A stretch of DNA of 64,000 bases from Agrobacterium tumefaciens_K (GCF_031801495.1 NZ_JAOEGC010000001.1:62001-126000); one strand, 5' to 3'. Numbered from the stretch's first letter, positions 25,732 through 34,745 are shown. The notes: generated by a model from the sequence alone, not told the origin. Numbers and translations are program-made.

Positions 25732-26448
25732 TCACGAAACGTCTTTCGGTCGAATAACCAATGTTTCCATCGGGTAGTGAAAATTACCGCCTTCATAAGG
25801 TGGGAATTTTTCAAAATCTTCCCGCATTGCAGTTCGTGCAGGGGAATGAAGAGCCTTGGTCAGAGCGGCCTGGTTATCAAACATGACGCGATTTCGTTGC
25901 ATGTGGTTTGCACGCGCCCAGGGAAGAGAACCGACCCAGTCCACGCGCGTCAATACTTCGATGCTTCTGATAGCGGGGAATGTCCTCATTATCTGAGGGT
26001 GGTGCTTTACATAGTGCCGCATCCAGGCATTTTGGTCATGAGCTGGCCCGGGGTAATGTACGAGATAGGAACAGGGTTTTTCGCGCTCGTCAGCGATAGC
26101 TTCAGGAGGATCGACAGGAAAATGTCGAACGTACATCGCCTGCTGCGTGACGCGGTTTCCTTCGGCGTCTGAAAAGGCTTTCATTTCCAACAGTTGCTGT
26201 AGATTGCCCTCGCTGCAAACAGCCTCTTCGAGGTCTTCGAGATCATTGAAGTAGATCTGAAAGCCGAGGAGCGGTGATTTCTCTGGCGCTCGAAATTGAT
26301 CTTCAGCACTACCCGGCGTGTACAGGTGAGCTGATGTCATCTTGGGCGTTATTCGAAGCACGTCCGAAATGTCCGCCCATACTTTTTCAGACAGGGTTTG
26401 ATGTGATGCACCTACTGAATCAACAAAAACCAGATATGCAAATCTCAC
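25732..26448 (-). CDS. EthD-domain (dimeric alpha-beta barrel) protein
   Basis: A 238-residue protein with two ferredoxin-like halves. The second half has the EthD signature: YLVHYPGPAHDQNAWMRHYV, then HHPQIMRTFPAIRSIEVLTR, including the conserved H-x3-H and FPxIR elements. EthD-like proteins accompany ring-degrading oxygenases and can be dehydratases, decarboxylases or monooxygenase-like. The start is GTG at 26448, preceded by AAGG. It is divergent from lysR, with a candidate operator at 26596-26611 between them. The precise reaction is not known. Confidence 0.8.
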   Translation of the reverse strand: MRFAYLVFVDSVGASHQTLSEKVWADISDVLRITPKMTSAHLYTPGSAEDQFRAPEKSPLLGFQIYFNDLEDLEEAVCSEGNLQQLLEMKAFSDAEGNRVTQQAMYVRHFPVDPPEAIADEREKPCSYLVHYPGPAHDQNAWMRHYVKHHPQIMRTFPAIRSIEVLTRVDWVGSLPWARANHMQRNRVMFDNQAALTKALHSPARTAMREDFEKFPPYEGGNFHYPMETLVIRPKDVS

Positions 26449-26595
26449 GGGTTAAGCCTTCTATTCAAAACTTCGTTATCAGATCAATCGGCGTCCCATG
26501 GACGTCAGATCGCAAGAGATCGCCTGCCCGTCAAGACGCGCGAGGTATCGAGGGAGAGCTACGCGCAACCGACCCGTACCAAAAATTTGGGATTT

Positions 26596-26611
26596 ACATG
26601 AGATTTCATAT
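26596..26611. promoter_or_regulatory. Palindromic operator ACATGA-N4-TCATAT (site 2, one mismatch)
   Basis: ACATGA-GATT-TCATAT matches the ATATGA-N4-TCATAT pattern of sites 1 and 3 at 11 of 12 specified positions. It sits in the 200-bp control region between the EthD-like gene and the LysR gene. Confidence 0.5.
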
Positions 26612-26650
26612 TGTGCATATAAATTCGATGCTCCATGAACGGTGTCGGAT

Positions 26651-27562
26651 ATGAATGTTACGTTTCGTCAGGTAGAGGTTTTTCTTGCTGTTGCCGAACT
26701 GGGTAGCTTCACCAAGGCGGCCGAGCGACTGAAATTGGCTCAACCCGCACTTTCGCAAAACGTCAGAGACCTTGAGACAGAGCTGGGTCTTCGCTTGTTC
26801 GACCGCACAACACGTAAGGTGGAACTCACGTCTGGTGGCCGTGAATTTCAAGGTTCTGCTCTCCAAATTGTCAAGGATTTGAAGCACGCTGTCCGCAATG
26901 CGCATGCCACCTCAAAACGGCAACGAGGTCGTCTGCTTATTGCGACCCCTCCTCTATTGGCATCAGCTATCCTGCCGCAGGCAATTGTCGAATTTCGTGC
27001 GCTGTTCCCAAACATAACAGTCGAGATAGTGGACATTCCTACCCACGAAATCGTCGAACAGGTTCGATCCGGCCAAGCAGACTGCGGCCTCGGTACCTTT
27101 GTTCCTAACGAGGTAGGAATTGAGCGAATGACGCTGGCCAAAGATAATCTGATGGTGTTTTGTGCGCACGACAGCGAGTACGCAAGCACCCCGAGATTTT
27201 CATGGGCCGATTTAAACGGTCGCCCTCTCATCGCGCTTACGCGCGAAAGCGGCATTCGCAGGCTGGTGGAGCTGGGATACGAAGAAGCTGACATCTTAAT
27301 GGATCCGGCATTCGAAGTTTCGCAGATTGCAACGGCGCTAGCATTTGTGGAGGCAGGTTTGGGCTTCTCGGTATTGCCTGCCTACGCCATCTCCCAGATC
27401 CGCGACCGAAAGATTGTTGTTAGAGCGTTGGAGAACCCCTCGCTCGGAAGAGATATCTCCATCATACACGCCACAGGAAGGTCGGCTTCACCTTCGGTGG
27501 TAGCGTTTCAGCCCATAATCAGAAAGGCGGCACGCGAAATGGCCGCCGCTCTTGCTCCCTAA
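26651..27562 (+). CDS. LysR family transcriptional regulator
   Basis: A 303-residue LysR protein. The N-terminal winged HTH is clear (VTFRQVEVFLAVAELGSFTK and RLKLAQPALSQNVRDLE), followed by a two-lobe effector domain with VGIERMTLAKDNLMVFCAHD and FVEAGLGFSVLPAYAI. The ATG at 26651 was preferred over a GTG at 26642. It is divergent from the EthD-like gene and lies beside the ABC transporter genes. An aromatic or amino-acid-like inducer is expected from the context. Confidence 0.9.
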   Translation: MNVTFRQVEVFLAVAELGSFTKAAERLKLAQPALSQNVRDLETELGLRLFDRTTRKVELTSGGREFQGSALQIVKDLKHAVRNAHATSKRQRGRLLIATPPLLASAILPQAIVEFRALFPNITVEIVDIPTHEIVEQVRSGQADCGLGTFVPNEVGIERMTLAKDNLMVFCAHDSEYASTPRFSWADLNGRPLIALTRESGIRRLVELGYEEADILMDPAFEVSQIATALAFVEAGLGFSVLPAYAISQIRDRKIVVRALENPSLGRDISIIHATGRSASPSVVAFQPIIRKAAREMAAALAP

Positions 27563-27639
27563 ACAACAGGTCGACTGGCAGGCTTGACAAGGGGATAGGG
27601 TATGTCGCCCCCGTGATCACCCCTATCTGTATGCCAATA

Positions 27640-28587
27640 TTACTGCTTATAAAATCCGCTCAGAATTTTCTTCCGATAATCTACGCGCGTGGGCGTGATT
27701 TTCGATTTGACGAGAAAGTCGGCAACAGAGTCGTAGCTCTCATAATCCTTTTCTGTGAAGTCGCGCATCGTGCAATCAATTTGCTTTAGAAACTCCAACG
27801 TTTGTTCGAGCGGAATTTTTGCTTGTATGCGCACCGCTTCCGCAGCGCGTTGCGGATCGCGTTTCGTCAAGACGCACGCATCAGCAAGGGCGGCGTTGAT
27901 AGCTTCAAGCTTTGACTTGTTGGACTCCAGCCACGCTCCGTTTGCCGTGACCCAAAAATTATAGACGTAGCCAACATCTCCGCTCGCTGCGAGGATCTTG
28001 CCTCCCTGCTTAACAGCGACGGAGGGAAACGGTTCAAAAAGCCAAAAGGCATCAATGTCTCCGCGCACCAAAAGCGCTGCCATCTCGGGAGGCCCTGCCT
28101 TCACAACCTTCAATCGGTTCAGGTCTAGACCATACTTATTGATAGTTAGGTTTGCGAGGTATTCCATCGCACCGCCCGGCACGACGCCAAGAGACTTGAT
28201 CGTGCTTGGATCCGCAATCTCGCTCCTGCCTGCCATCTTCAGAAACTTACCCGACTGCGTAACGACGGCCACAGCTCTTACGTCACCGCGACCCATTCTG
28301 ATGATCGTGCTCACCTCAGCTGCGGCCGCGACGTTCACGGTGCCCGCAATGATCGCATCCAAAGCCTCGGGGCCTGCAGCGAAGTTAGTGAACCGCACGT
28401 CCACGTTATGCTTGGCGAACAGCCCCTCCTGCTTGGCAACAAAAAAGGCCACATATCCAGGATCGATCCCGACACCGACTTCAACCGGCTCGGCTCGAAC
28501 CTCATGGACTCCGATGAATAACAGTGCAAGGAGACAGCTAGCAAAAGTGCGGCGTCTTTTCGTTCGACTTTCAGAATTGACTGACAT
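27640..28587 (-). CDS. ABC transporter substrate-binding protein (SsuA/TauA/NMT1-like)
   Basis: A 315-residue periplasmic protein with a signal peptide (TFASCLLALLFIGVHEVRAEP). The two-lobe NMT1/SsuA fold begins VEVGVGIDPGYVAFFVAKQE and includes LVRGDIDAFWLFEPFPSVAV. Such proteins feed sulfonate-, nitrate-, pyrimidine- or aromatic-type importers. AAGGGGAACGAA precedes the ATG. It faces the ATPase/permease pair across a 554-bp control region; together they make a complete importer, presumably for the substrate of the catabolic genes. Confidence 0.88.
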   Translation of the reverse strand: MSVNSESRTKRRRTFASCLLALLFIGVHEVRAEPVEVGVGIDPGYVAFFVAKQEGLFAKHNVDVRFTNFAAGPEALDAIIAGTVNVAAAAEVSTIIRMGRGDVRAVAVVTQSGKFLKMAGRSEIADPSTIKSLGVVPGGAMEYLANLTINKYGLDLNRLKVVKAGPPEMAALLVRGDIDAFWLFEPFPSVAVKQGGKILAASGDVGYVYNFWVTANGAWLESNKSKLEAINAALADACVLTKRDPQRAAEAVRIQAKIPLEQTLEFLKQIDCTMRDFTEKDYESYDSVADFLVKSKITPTRVDYRKKILSGFYKQ

Positions 28588-29141
28588 TTCGTTCCCCTTA
28601 TCGTTTTACTTGTTTCCGATGAATAGCCGCGGTTACAGTTGGAGTTCTCGTTCCGACAATATTTTCGGGCTCTATTTCTAATTCGGTGGGGTATTAGCGC
28701 ATGCGTGTTCTTACCTGACAACCGCTGCGATCTTATAAGTCCATAAGAACATGATATAAATTTAGCTCGATACAGTAAGTGGCATCAGGGCATTTTATGA
28801 ACCAACGACGCGCGCCCTCTGACAAATCATCGGATCGAGCTGGCTCAGGGGCGTTCCTTTCACTCTGCCGCAATCCGCCGTGACAGCGCCGAGTCTATCG
28901 GTCCCGTGACGGGTTGGATCACTCGTCCATCTTAGAGAGGACGATCCATAAGCGACATCTATATACGCGGGCTATAGATTTATATGACCCTGAAGGTTGT
29001 GCGCAGATTTTAAACTTGCTCTTCTGACGTCAGGATCAGCCGTCGCAAGATCGTGTACAGAGCTGACGGCTTTTTCACGGCAATGGAAGACCTTCGAAAT
29101 GAAGGCGCCCAGACGGATAAGCACAAAAAAAGGGGATCGAA
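28588..29141. promoter_or_regulatory. Long divergent control region of the ABC transporter
   Basis: 554 bp between the divergent binding-protein and ATPase genes, AT-rich around 28720-28800 and 28960-28990, without a supportable coding frame. No copy of the ATATGA-N4-TCATAT palindrome was found here. Confidence 0.4.
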
Positions 29142-29939
29142 ATGCAATGTGGAGTACCTGTTTCACTTACAAACGTGTCGATACAGATCGGTGATTTTGA
29201 GATCGCACATGACATTAACCTGTCGGTCGCGGCAGGAGAGTTCATATGTCTGCTCGGGCCGTCTGGGTGCGGAAAATCGACGCTGCTCAATGCTATAGCG
29301 GGCTTCGCATCAGTTGCTGGAAACGTGCTGGTGGGGGAGCGAAGCGTTAAAGGCCCGGGAATCGACAGAGGAGTTGTGTTCCAGAGTTCAGAGGCTTTGT
29401 TCCCCTGGCTGACGGTCAGGGAAAACATCGAGTATGGAGCTCGCATACGCGGTGTTCCAAAGGACCAACGAAGCCAGGCGGCTGATAGATACATCAAGAT
29501 GGTTGGTCTTACTCACGCATCCCACAAATACCCCGGCGAGTTGTCCGGTGGGATGCGACAGCGCACGCAGATCGCACGTGTACTTGCAAATGAGCCGGCC
29601 GTCATATTGATGGACGAGCCCTTCGGCGCGCTTGATGCACAAACGCGAGAGGTACTGCAGGTCGAACTCGCGAAAATTTCACGCACCACGGGTTCAACGA
29701 TCGTTTTTGTAACACACGACATCAGTGAGGCTGTGCTCCTCGCAGACAGGATCGTCACGATGACCGCCGGTCCCAGGGCAAGAATCAAGACAGTCACCGA
29801 AGTAAATCTACCAAGTCCGAGGGATCTCGATGATCCGCGGGCCGTGGAACTGATGCGAATGTTACGCGACGACATAGCAGTCGAAGTCAATCGGACTTTG
29901 GTTGAACAGGGCCTGGCTGCCGAGGGAACGGTCATATGA
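29142..29939 (+). CDS. ABC transporter ATP-binding protein (SsuB/TauB-like)
   Basis: A 265-residue nucleotide-binding subunit. Walker A is GPSGCGKST (residues 39-47), the signature is LSGGMRQRTQIARVLA, and Walker B is VILMDEPFGALD with a following H-loop in FVTHD. Sequence style is that of the nitrate/sulfonate/taurine importer family. AAAGGGGATCGAA precedes the ATG. Its stop overlaps the permease start (ATGA), so the two are coupled. It powers uptake with the permease and the divergently encoded binding protein. Confidence 0.92.
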   Translation: MQCGVPVSLTNVSIQIGDFEIAHDINLSVAAGEFICLLGPSGCGKSTLLNAIAGFASVAGNVLVGERSVKGPGIDRGVVFQSSEALFPWLTVRENIEYGARIRGVPKDQRSQAADRYIKMVGLTHASHKYPGELSGGMRQRTQIARVLANEPAVILMDEPFGALDAQTREVLQVELAKISRTTGSTIVFVTHDISEAVLLADRIVTMTAGPRARIKTVTEVNLPSPRDLDDPRAVELMRMLRDDIAVEVNRTLVEQGLAAEGTVI

Positions 29940-30760
29940 AAGAAAAAATTCTAACACCGAAGCGCCGGCTCGAGGGCCTGGGGCACAAAAACTGGCAGTA
30001 CGTGAAGAATAAGGCCACAGCAGCTGCCATTACTGCCTGTTCTATACTCGGTGGGTTGCTGCTTTGGCAAATTGCAAGCTCGCAGATCTCACCACTTTTC
30101 CTGCCTTCGCCCTTAATGACTCTCGAAGGACTTTACGAGCTCGCCGAAGACGGCACGCTTATGACATCCATCCTGGCATCAAGTCGAAGAATTCTCACCG
30201 GTTGGTTCGCGGGGGTAATAGTGGGGATCCCTCTGGGGATGATCATGGGCTATTTTCCGCTTATTCGGAGGCTTTTTGATCCATATATCGAGTTTTTTCG
30301 TTTCGTCCCACCGATTGCGTTCGTCACTCTCGCGGTGATCTGGCTTGGACCTGGAGAAGCTTCGAAGGTCGCCTTGATTTTCTACACGACCGTATTCATC
30401 GTGACATTGAATGCCTTGGCCGGAACGCTTGCAGTATCCGAACTGCGCATCAAGGCATCGCAGGCGTTGGGCGCGAGCTCCATGCAGTCTCTCCTTACGG
30501 TGATCGTGCCTTCAACCATTCCATACATGATAACCGGTGCGAGAATCGCGATGGGCAATTCGTTTCTGACTATCGTTTCCGCAGAGATCGTAGCGGCTCA
30601 GGAAGGGCTCGGCGCACTCATCTGGAACGCACGAAACTTCGGACGGACGGAGTGGGTTTTTGCCGGCATCCTCACGCTTGGACTTCTGGGGTACGTCTTC
30701 GATCGAGTGCTCAGGTTCATTGCCAGCAGGACGTTGAAAAGATACGGTATTACAATGTGA
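29936..30760 (+). CDS. ABC transporter permease (SsuC/TauC-like)
   Basis: A 274-residue integral membrane protein with about six hydrophobic segments, beginning with AAAITACSILGGLLLWQIAS. It has the BPD-transport EAA-like loop (LRIKASQALGASSMQSLLTV, then IVPSTIPYMITGARIAMG). It is coupled to the ATPase gene by a 4-bp overlap. It forms the membrane channel of the importer. The 200 bp after it, up to the trpC homologue, contains no clear gene. Confidence 0.9.
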   Translation: MKEKILTPKRRLEGLGHKNWQYVKNKATAAAITACSILGGLLLWQIASSQISPLFLPSPLMTLEGLYELAEDGTLMTSILASSRRILTGWFAGVIVGIPLGMIMGYFPLIRRLFDPYIEFFRFVPPIAFVTLAVIWLGPGEASKVALIFYTTVFIVTLNALAGTLAVSELRIKASQALGASSMQSLLTVIVPSTIPYMITGARIAMGNSFLTIVSAEIVAAQEGLGALIWNARNFGRTEWVFAGILTLGLLGYVFDRVLRFIASRTLKRYGITM

Positions 30761-30962
30761 TAGGCATCGACAACCCCCGATGCGAGAGTTATCCTTGTCG
30801 CTAGTGGCGATAACTTCTTCTCGGGACGTTGTTTGATCACGCCCGTTTTTTAACGACCCTCGCGGGCTTGCAGGTCACTCTGTACACGCTCTGGCATCCG
30901 ACTGATCGCCAGGGCGCCGAAAAGCTTCCGCCGTTTGAAACAAGGATCTCCAGGAACTGGAA

Positions 30963-31754
30963 ATGACCAATGTGTTGGAGAAGATAAAAACATATAAAAG
31001 ACAAGAAATTGATGTTGCCAAGGCAACCATGCCTTTGTCTGAAATAAGGGCTGGTTGCCTTCGCCAAACTCAGGCCCGCGGTTTTTACCGTGCGCTTAAA
31101 ACGTGCCAGGAGGCGGGATCGATTGGGCTGATCGCCGAAATCAAAAGGGCGAGCCCCTCAAAGGGTATAATCCGTCACGACTTTGATCCAGCGGCGTTGG
31201 CGATTGAATACGAGTTAGGCGGAGCTACCTGTCTCTCCGTCCTGACCGACCAGCCAAGTTTTGGCGGGTCACTGAAATATCTTGGCTTAGCCCGAGACGC
31301 CAGTTCTCTTCCGGTGCTTCGGAAGGACTTCATTCTTGATTCATACCAAATATACGAGGCGCGCTTTTGGGGTGCCGACTGCATTTTGCTGATCATGAAG
31401 ATGCTGAGTGACGATGAAGCGGCGACGTTGTTTCAGACGGCAGCAGACCTTGGGATGGATGTCGTGGTTGAGGTTCACGACGAAAGGGAGATAGAGAGAG
31501 CATTAAAGCTGCCGGCCCTTATCATAGGGATCAACAACCGAGATCTTGATAGTTTTGAACTTTCGCTAGACACAAGTGAAAGATTAGCCCCTTACGTGCC
31601 AGATGACCGCCTGATAGTCAGCGAAAGTGGCATTTTCACTGCGCATGATTGCCAACGGCTTCGGAAGGTTGGCATTAGCTCGTTCCTTGTAGGCGAGAGC
31701 TTGATGAGACAGACGAACGTGGCGGAAGCGACAAAACGGCTCCTACGGCCTTAA
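30963..31754 (+). CDS. trpC: Indole-3-glycerol-phosphate synthase
   Basis: A 263-residue complete TrpC. All catalytic positions are present: E59 and K61 (AEIKRASPSKG), K121 (LRKDFILDSYQ), E170 (VVVEVHDE), N191/N192 (GINNRDL) and S220 (VSESGI), with the phosphate loop FLVGESLMR. The enzyme converts carboxyphenylamino-deoxyribulose phosphate to indole-glycerol phosphate in tryptophan synthesis. It is out of place here: no trpD, trpF, trpA or trpB lies near, and the neighbours are transporter and catabolic genes. AGGA precedes the ATG. It may be a second copy for anthranilate salvage or a recruited ring-closing decarboxylase. Confidence 0.92.
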   Translation: MTNVLEKIKTYKRQEIDVAKATMPLSEIRAGCLRQTQARGFYRALKTCQEAGSIGLIAEIKRASPSKGIIRHDFDPAALAIEYELGGATCLSVLTDQPSFGGSLKYLGLARDASSLPVLRKDFILDSYQIYEARFWGADCILLIMKMLSDDEAATLFQTAADLGMDVVVEVHDEREIERALKLPALIIGINNRDLDSFELSLDTSERLAPYVPDDRLIVSESGIFTAHDCQRLRKVGISSFLVGESLMRQTNVAEATKRLLRP

Positions 31755-31874
31755 ACGCCCCGGGCCGGAATTGCCAGTAATCGATGAGTGTCGAGACCGC
31801 GACCTAGGACTGAAGTTCGGTGCAGATAACCCGCCTCCAATTCATCAGGCTAATCGAGTGATCGCCGCTTTTAG

Positions 31875-32351
31875 TCAATCGGACACAGCATTTACGTCGA
31901 GGTTTTCCAAGATTCTCCGCAGCTTGTCGAACAAGTCCTCCACCTCTTCATCTCGAAAACCGGAGATCATGCTCTGGGCATGCTTGGTGGCGGCCGGGGC
32001 GAGCTGGCGATAAATTTCCCGACCATGGTCAGTAAGCCTTACTTCCACTACCCGTGTGTCGCTTGGCAAAGTGTGCCGGTTGACCAAACCGTCGCGTTCC
32101 ATCTGGTCGATTAACCGGCTTAAAGCAGACTGAGGTATCAATGTGAGTTTGACCAGTTCACCGATGTTGCGCGGTCCCTTGGTCATGATCACCATCAGAA
32201 CACGCCAACGCTGAACGGTCACCCCGTACGGTCTTAACCGCTCGAGAAACCGACTGCTTAGCCCTGCGGTCACTAAATGAAAAAGGTATGGCAGATAGCG
32301 CTCCAAATCGGAGACATCAGCGCCGTTAGTTTTTTTTTCAGTCTCGGTCAT
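31875..32351 (-). CDS. MarR family transcriptional regulator
   Basis: A 158-residue winged-helix regulator: RPYGVTVQRWRVLMVIMTKG, GELVKLTLIPQSALSRLIDQ for the recognition helix, and PSDTRVVEVRLTDHGREIY for the wing. The ATG at 32351 has GGA at suitable spacing; in-frame ATGs at 32375 and 32363 lack a ribosome site. It is divergent from the acyl-CoA ligase, with a perfect palindrome between them. MarR proteins near CoA ligases often respond to aryl- or acyl-CoA thioesters; that ligand class is inferred here. Confidence 0.9.
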   Translation of the reverse strand: MTETEKKTNGADVSDLERYLPYLFHLVTAGLSSRFLERLRPYGVTVQRWRVLMVIMTKGPRNIGELVKLTLIPQSALSRLIDQMERDGLVNRHTLPSDTRVVEVRLTDHGREIYRQLAPAATKHAQSMISGFRDEEVEDLFDKLRRILENLDVNAVSD

Positions 32352-32460
32352 GACGATTTCCATAGCTTTGGGCATATCGGTAGCATGTCAACGCCCGGTT
32401 ATCATCCTCGTTTCGACAGCTCAAGTTTACACATCTTCCCATTTTCCACTCGACAGAGAA

Positions 32461-32476
32461 ATATGATTTATCATAT
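32461..32476. promoter_or_regulatory. Palindromic operator ATATGA-N4-TCATAT (site 3)
   Basis: ATATGA-TTTA-TCATAT is a perfect 16-bp palindrome between marR (start 32351) and the acyl-CoA ligase (start 32542). It is the most natural binding site for the MarR protein. It shares both half-sites and spacing with the palindrome at 13926, about 18.5 kb away. Confidence 0.65.
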
Positions 32477-32541
32477 AACTCCCTTGTACCCAGCTATTGG
32501 TTTTTTGTACACACTGCTATTCAAATGGATAAGGAATAAGC

Positions 32542-34149
32542 ATGACGGGCGCGTTCGATCCTGCAACCGAGTTTTCACCACCTCTAAGGACCGTTCCAGC
32601 TCTGCTGGAGCGACAGGTCAGCCGGTATTCAAACCGGAAACTCTTTTCATGCCAGGGAACCAACTGGACATTTCTTGAGGCATTGAAACAAGCCGCGGGT
32701 TATGCTGGCACCCTTATCTCGGCTGGCGTGAAACAGGGTGATCGCGTGGCCGTCATCTGCTCAAACCGACCTGAATTCATGTCCGTGTTCCTCGGATGCG
32801 CTTGGATGGGAGCGGTTTCGGTTCCGATCAACACGGCTTCCCGTGGCTTCCAGTTGCAACACATTCTTTCCAACTCGAAGTCAGAACTTCTCGTAATTGA
32901 GGAACAGTTTCTCTCCGCGCTTGAAGGTCTTGATTTTGAAAATCTGGACATAAAACTTGTTTGGGTTGTCGATGCGGCGAATGAACAAAGTTGGCCAGCC
33001 CTTCCTATTCAGCTCACGGGTTTTCCGCATGCTGGAGAAGCCACGGCGCCTGCCCCGATCGGGCCGGGTGATCCGCTGACGATCCTTTACACCTCCGGGA
33101 CAACGGGGCTCTCAAAGGGAGTGATTTGCCCTCACGGGCAGTTCTTCTGGTGGGGTGTTTACACGGGTCGGCAACTTGGCGTTAAGGAAGGAGACATTCT
33201 GCATACCCCGCTACCACTGTTCCACACAAACGCTCTGAATTCATTCTTCCAGGCGTTGATACACGGCGCAACACAGGTGGTCGAAGCGAAGTTCTCTGTG
33301 TCCCAATTTTGGTCGGTTATGGGCGCTTCCGGCGCAACGATAACCTACCTGTTGGGCGCTATGGTCCCGATGTTACTGTCGAAACCGGAGACGGAAAAGG
33401 AACGAAATCACTCCATCAGGGTCGCTTTGGCACCTGGTGTACCTCAACATGCGAGTGAGGAGTTCCATCGGCGGACGGGCATCACCCTTCTCGAGGGATA
33501 CGGTACCACAGAGAGCAACGCAGTCATCGGCTCGACGACGGAAAACAGGAAAGCGGGATGGGTTGGGTGTTTGGTCGATGGCTTCGAAGCAATGATAGTC
33601 GACGACGAGGACAATCCTCTGCCAGATGGTCACGCGGGCGAACTCATATTGCGCGCTCGGGAGCCTCATTCGATGTCGCAAGGCTACTATGGAATGCCGG
33701 ACAAGACCGTGGAAGTTTGGCGTAACCTTTGGCTTCACACCGGAGACCGAATGGTCCGAGATGCGGACGGCTTCTATCGTTTCGTTGACCGCATGAAGGA
33801 CGCTATACGGCGACGCGGCGAGAATATTTCTTCATATGAGGTCGAACAGGTTCTGATCGCGCATCCAGCCGTTGCGATAGCCGCCGTCTTTCCGGTCGCC
33901 TCCGAGCTGGCAGAGGATGAAGTCATGGCAGCAATCGTACTGCGTGAAGGTCATTCGCTAAGCCAAGAGGAAATTATCCGCTTCTGCGAGGGAAAGATGT
34001 CTTACTTCGCGATACCTCGGTTCATAGATTTTCTCCATGATCTGCCAAGGACCGAAAACGGCAAAGTCCAAAAATTCAAGCTTCGTGAACGAGGCCGAAC
34101 CGAGAATACATGGGATCGAGAAGCCGCCGGCATGATTTTACGCCGGTAG
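32542..34149 (+). CDS. Class I acyl/aryl-CoA ligase (AMP-forming, CaiC-like)
   Basis: A 535-residue adenylate-forming enzyme. It has the P-loop-like motif LYTSGTTGLSKGV, the adenine-site motif EGYGTTESNAV, the hinge and core motif HTGDRMVRDADGFYRFVDRM followed by KDAIRRRGENIS, and the C-terminal catalytic lysine in TENGKVQKFKL. It activates a carboxylic acid to its CoA thioester. Sequence style is near crotonobetaine/carnitine-CoA ligases, but the substrate is open. AAGGAATAAGC precedes the ATG. It could provide the CoA thioester used by the thiolase-DUF35 pair, which shares the same palindrome. Confidence 0.92.
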   Translation: MTGAFDPATEFSPPLRTVPALLERQVSRYSNRKLFSCQGTNWTFLEALKQAAGYAGTLISAGVKQGDRVAVICSNRPEFMSVFLGCAWMGAVSVPINTASRGFQLQHILSNSKSELLVIEEQFLSALEGLDFENLDIKLVWVVDAANEQSWPALPIQLTGFPHAGEATAPAPIGPGDPLTILYTSGTTGLSKGVICPHGQFFWWGVYTGRQLGVKEGDILHTPLPLFHTNALNSFFQALIHGATQVVEAKFSVSQFWSVMGASGATITYLLGAMVPMLLSKPETEKERNHSIRVALAPGVPQHASEEFHRRTGITLLEGYGTTESNAVIGSTTENRKAGWVGCLVDGFEAMIVDDEDNPLPDGHAGELILRAREPHSMSQGYYGMPDKTVEVWRNLWLHTGDRMVRDADGFYRFVDRMKDAIRRRGENISSYEVEQVLIAHPAVAIAAVFPVASELAEDEVMAAIVLREGHSLSQEEIIRFCEGKMSYFAIPRFIDFLHDLPRTENGKVQKFKLRERGRTENTWDREAAGMILRR

Positions 34150-34439
34150 GGCCGACATTAACCAAAGTCTCACGTGGTTGCCCGGGGATTTTCCTGCGTC
34201 TACGGCGTGACCACGTGGCCAACTCCGGTAGTCTTGCTCTGTTGGGGTTGATCCTGGCCAAATCGGGAGCGTGCGTACCTTTCGCAGCCCCTTCCGTATT
34301 TGATTTGAGCTACGGATGGTAAATACACAGGCGCCGTATCGAGTTTGTATCTTGGGCGAGCGGCGAAGAAACTCCATGGTGAGTAACAGCTCCGAGACAG
34401 ATGGGCCATTTGCATAGTGCGACGCACCTCTTTGGAAGT
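34150..34439. other. Intergenic stretch with an inverted repeat
   Basis: No gene is visible. At 34419-34446 there is a 9-bp inverted repeat (GCGACGCAC, 10-nt loop, GTGCGTCGC) without a T-run. Confidence 0.4.
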
Positions 34440-34745
34440 GCGTCGCTGTCTGCGTTTTTCGCAACGCTGAAAGAATTTGATGCAGGCTCGATGAAGCTGG
34501 ACTGTCAAGTTATCGATAGCGAGGAGCATTGGGGCGAGCGCCTCTGGTGCTCCGAGGGCTTCCGCATCCTGGAAAACAGTTAAAGTATGCGAAGATATCC
34601 CCCACGATTATCCACGCACATCTCTGGTCTGCGTCGGCGATACCGACCTCGTACGCGAGACAACGCCCTCCCTCAGCTCGCTATCCTGGAACATCAAGCA
34701 GTTGGGACGGATCACGGCCACCAAACGGGGCGTCTCTTGTGGGAT
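34440..34745 (+). pseudogene. Possible relic of a LacI-type regulator
   Basis: Two plus-strand pieces in different frames look like the effector domain of a LacI protein: FFATLKEFDAGSMKLDCQVI with HWGERLWCSEGFRILEN, then SLVCVGDTDLVRETTPSLSS and WNIKQLGRI, where LacI proteins have the VGxxDxxL...TPxLTT block. No HTH remains. The 34746-35080 stretch that follows holds nothing recognisable except a short direct repeat TGTAACA just before the epimerase gene. Confidence 0.35.

Noticed and set aside
28731..28747. CTTATAAGTCCATAAG, resembling the GntR palindrome at 63088
   Set aside because: Only one half-site matches and the spacing differs; no GntR gene nearby.
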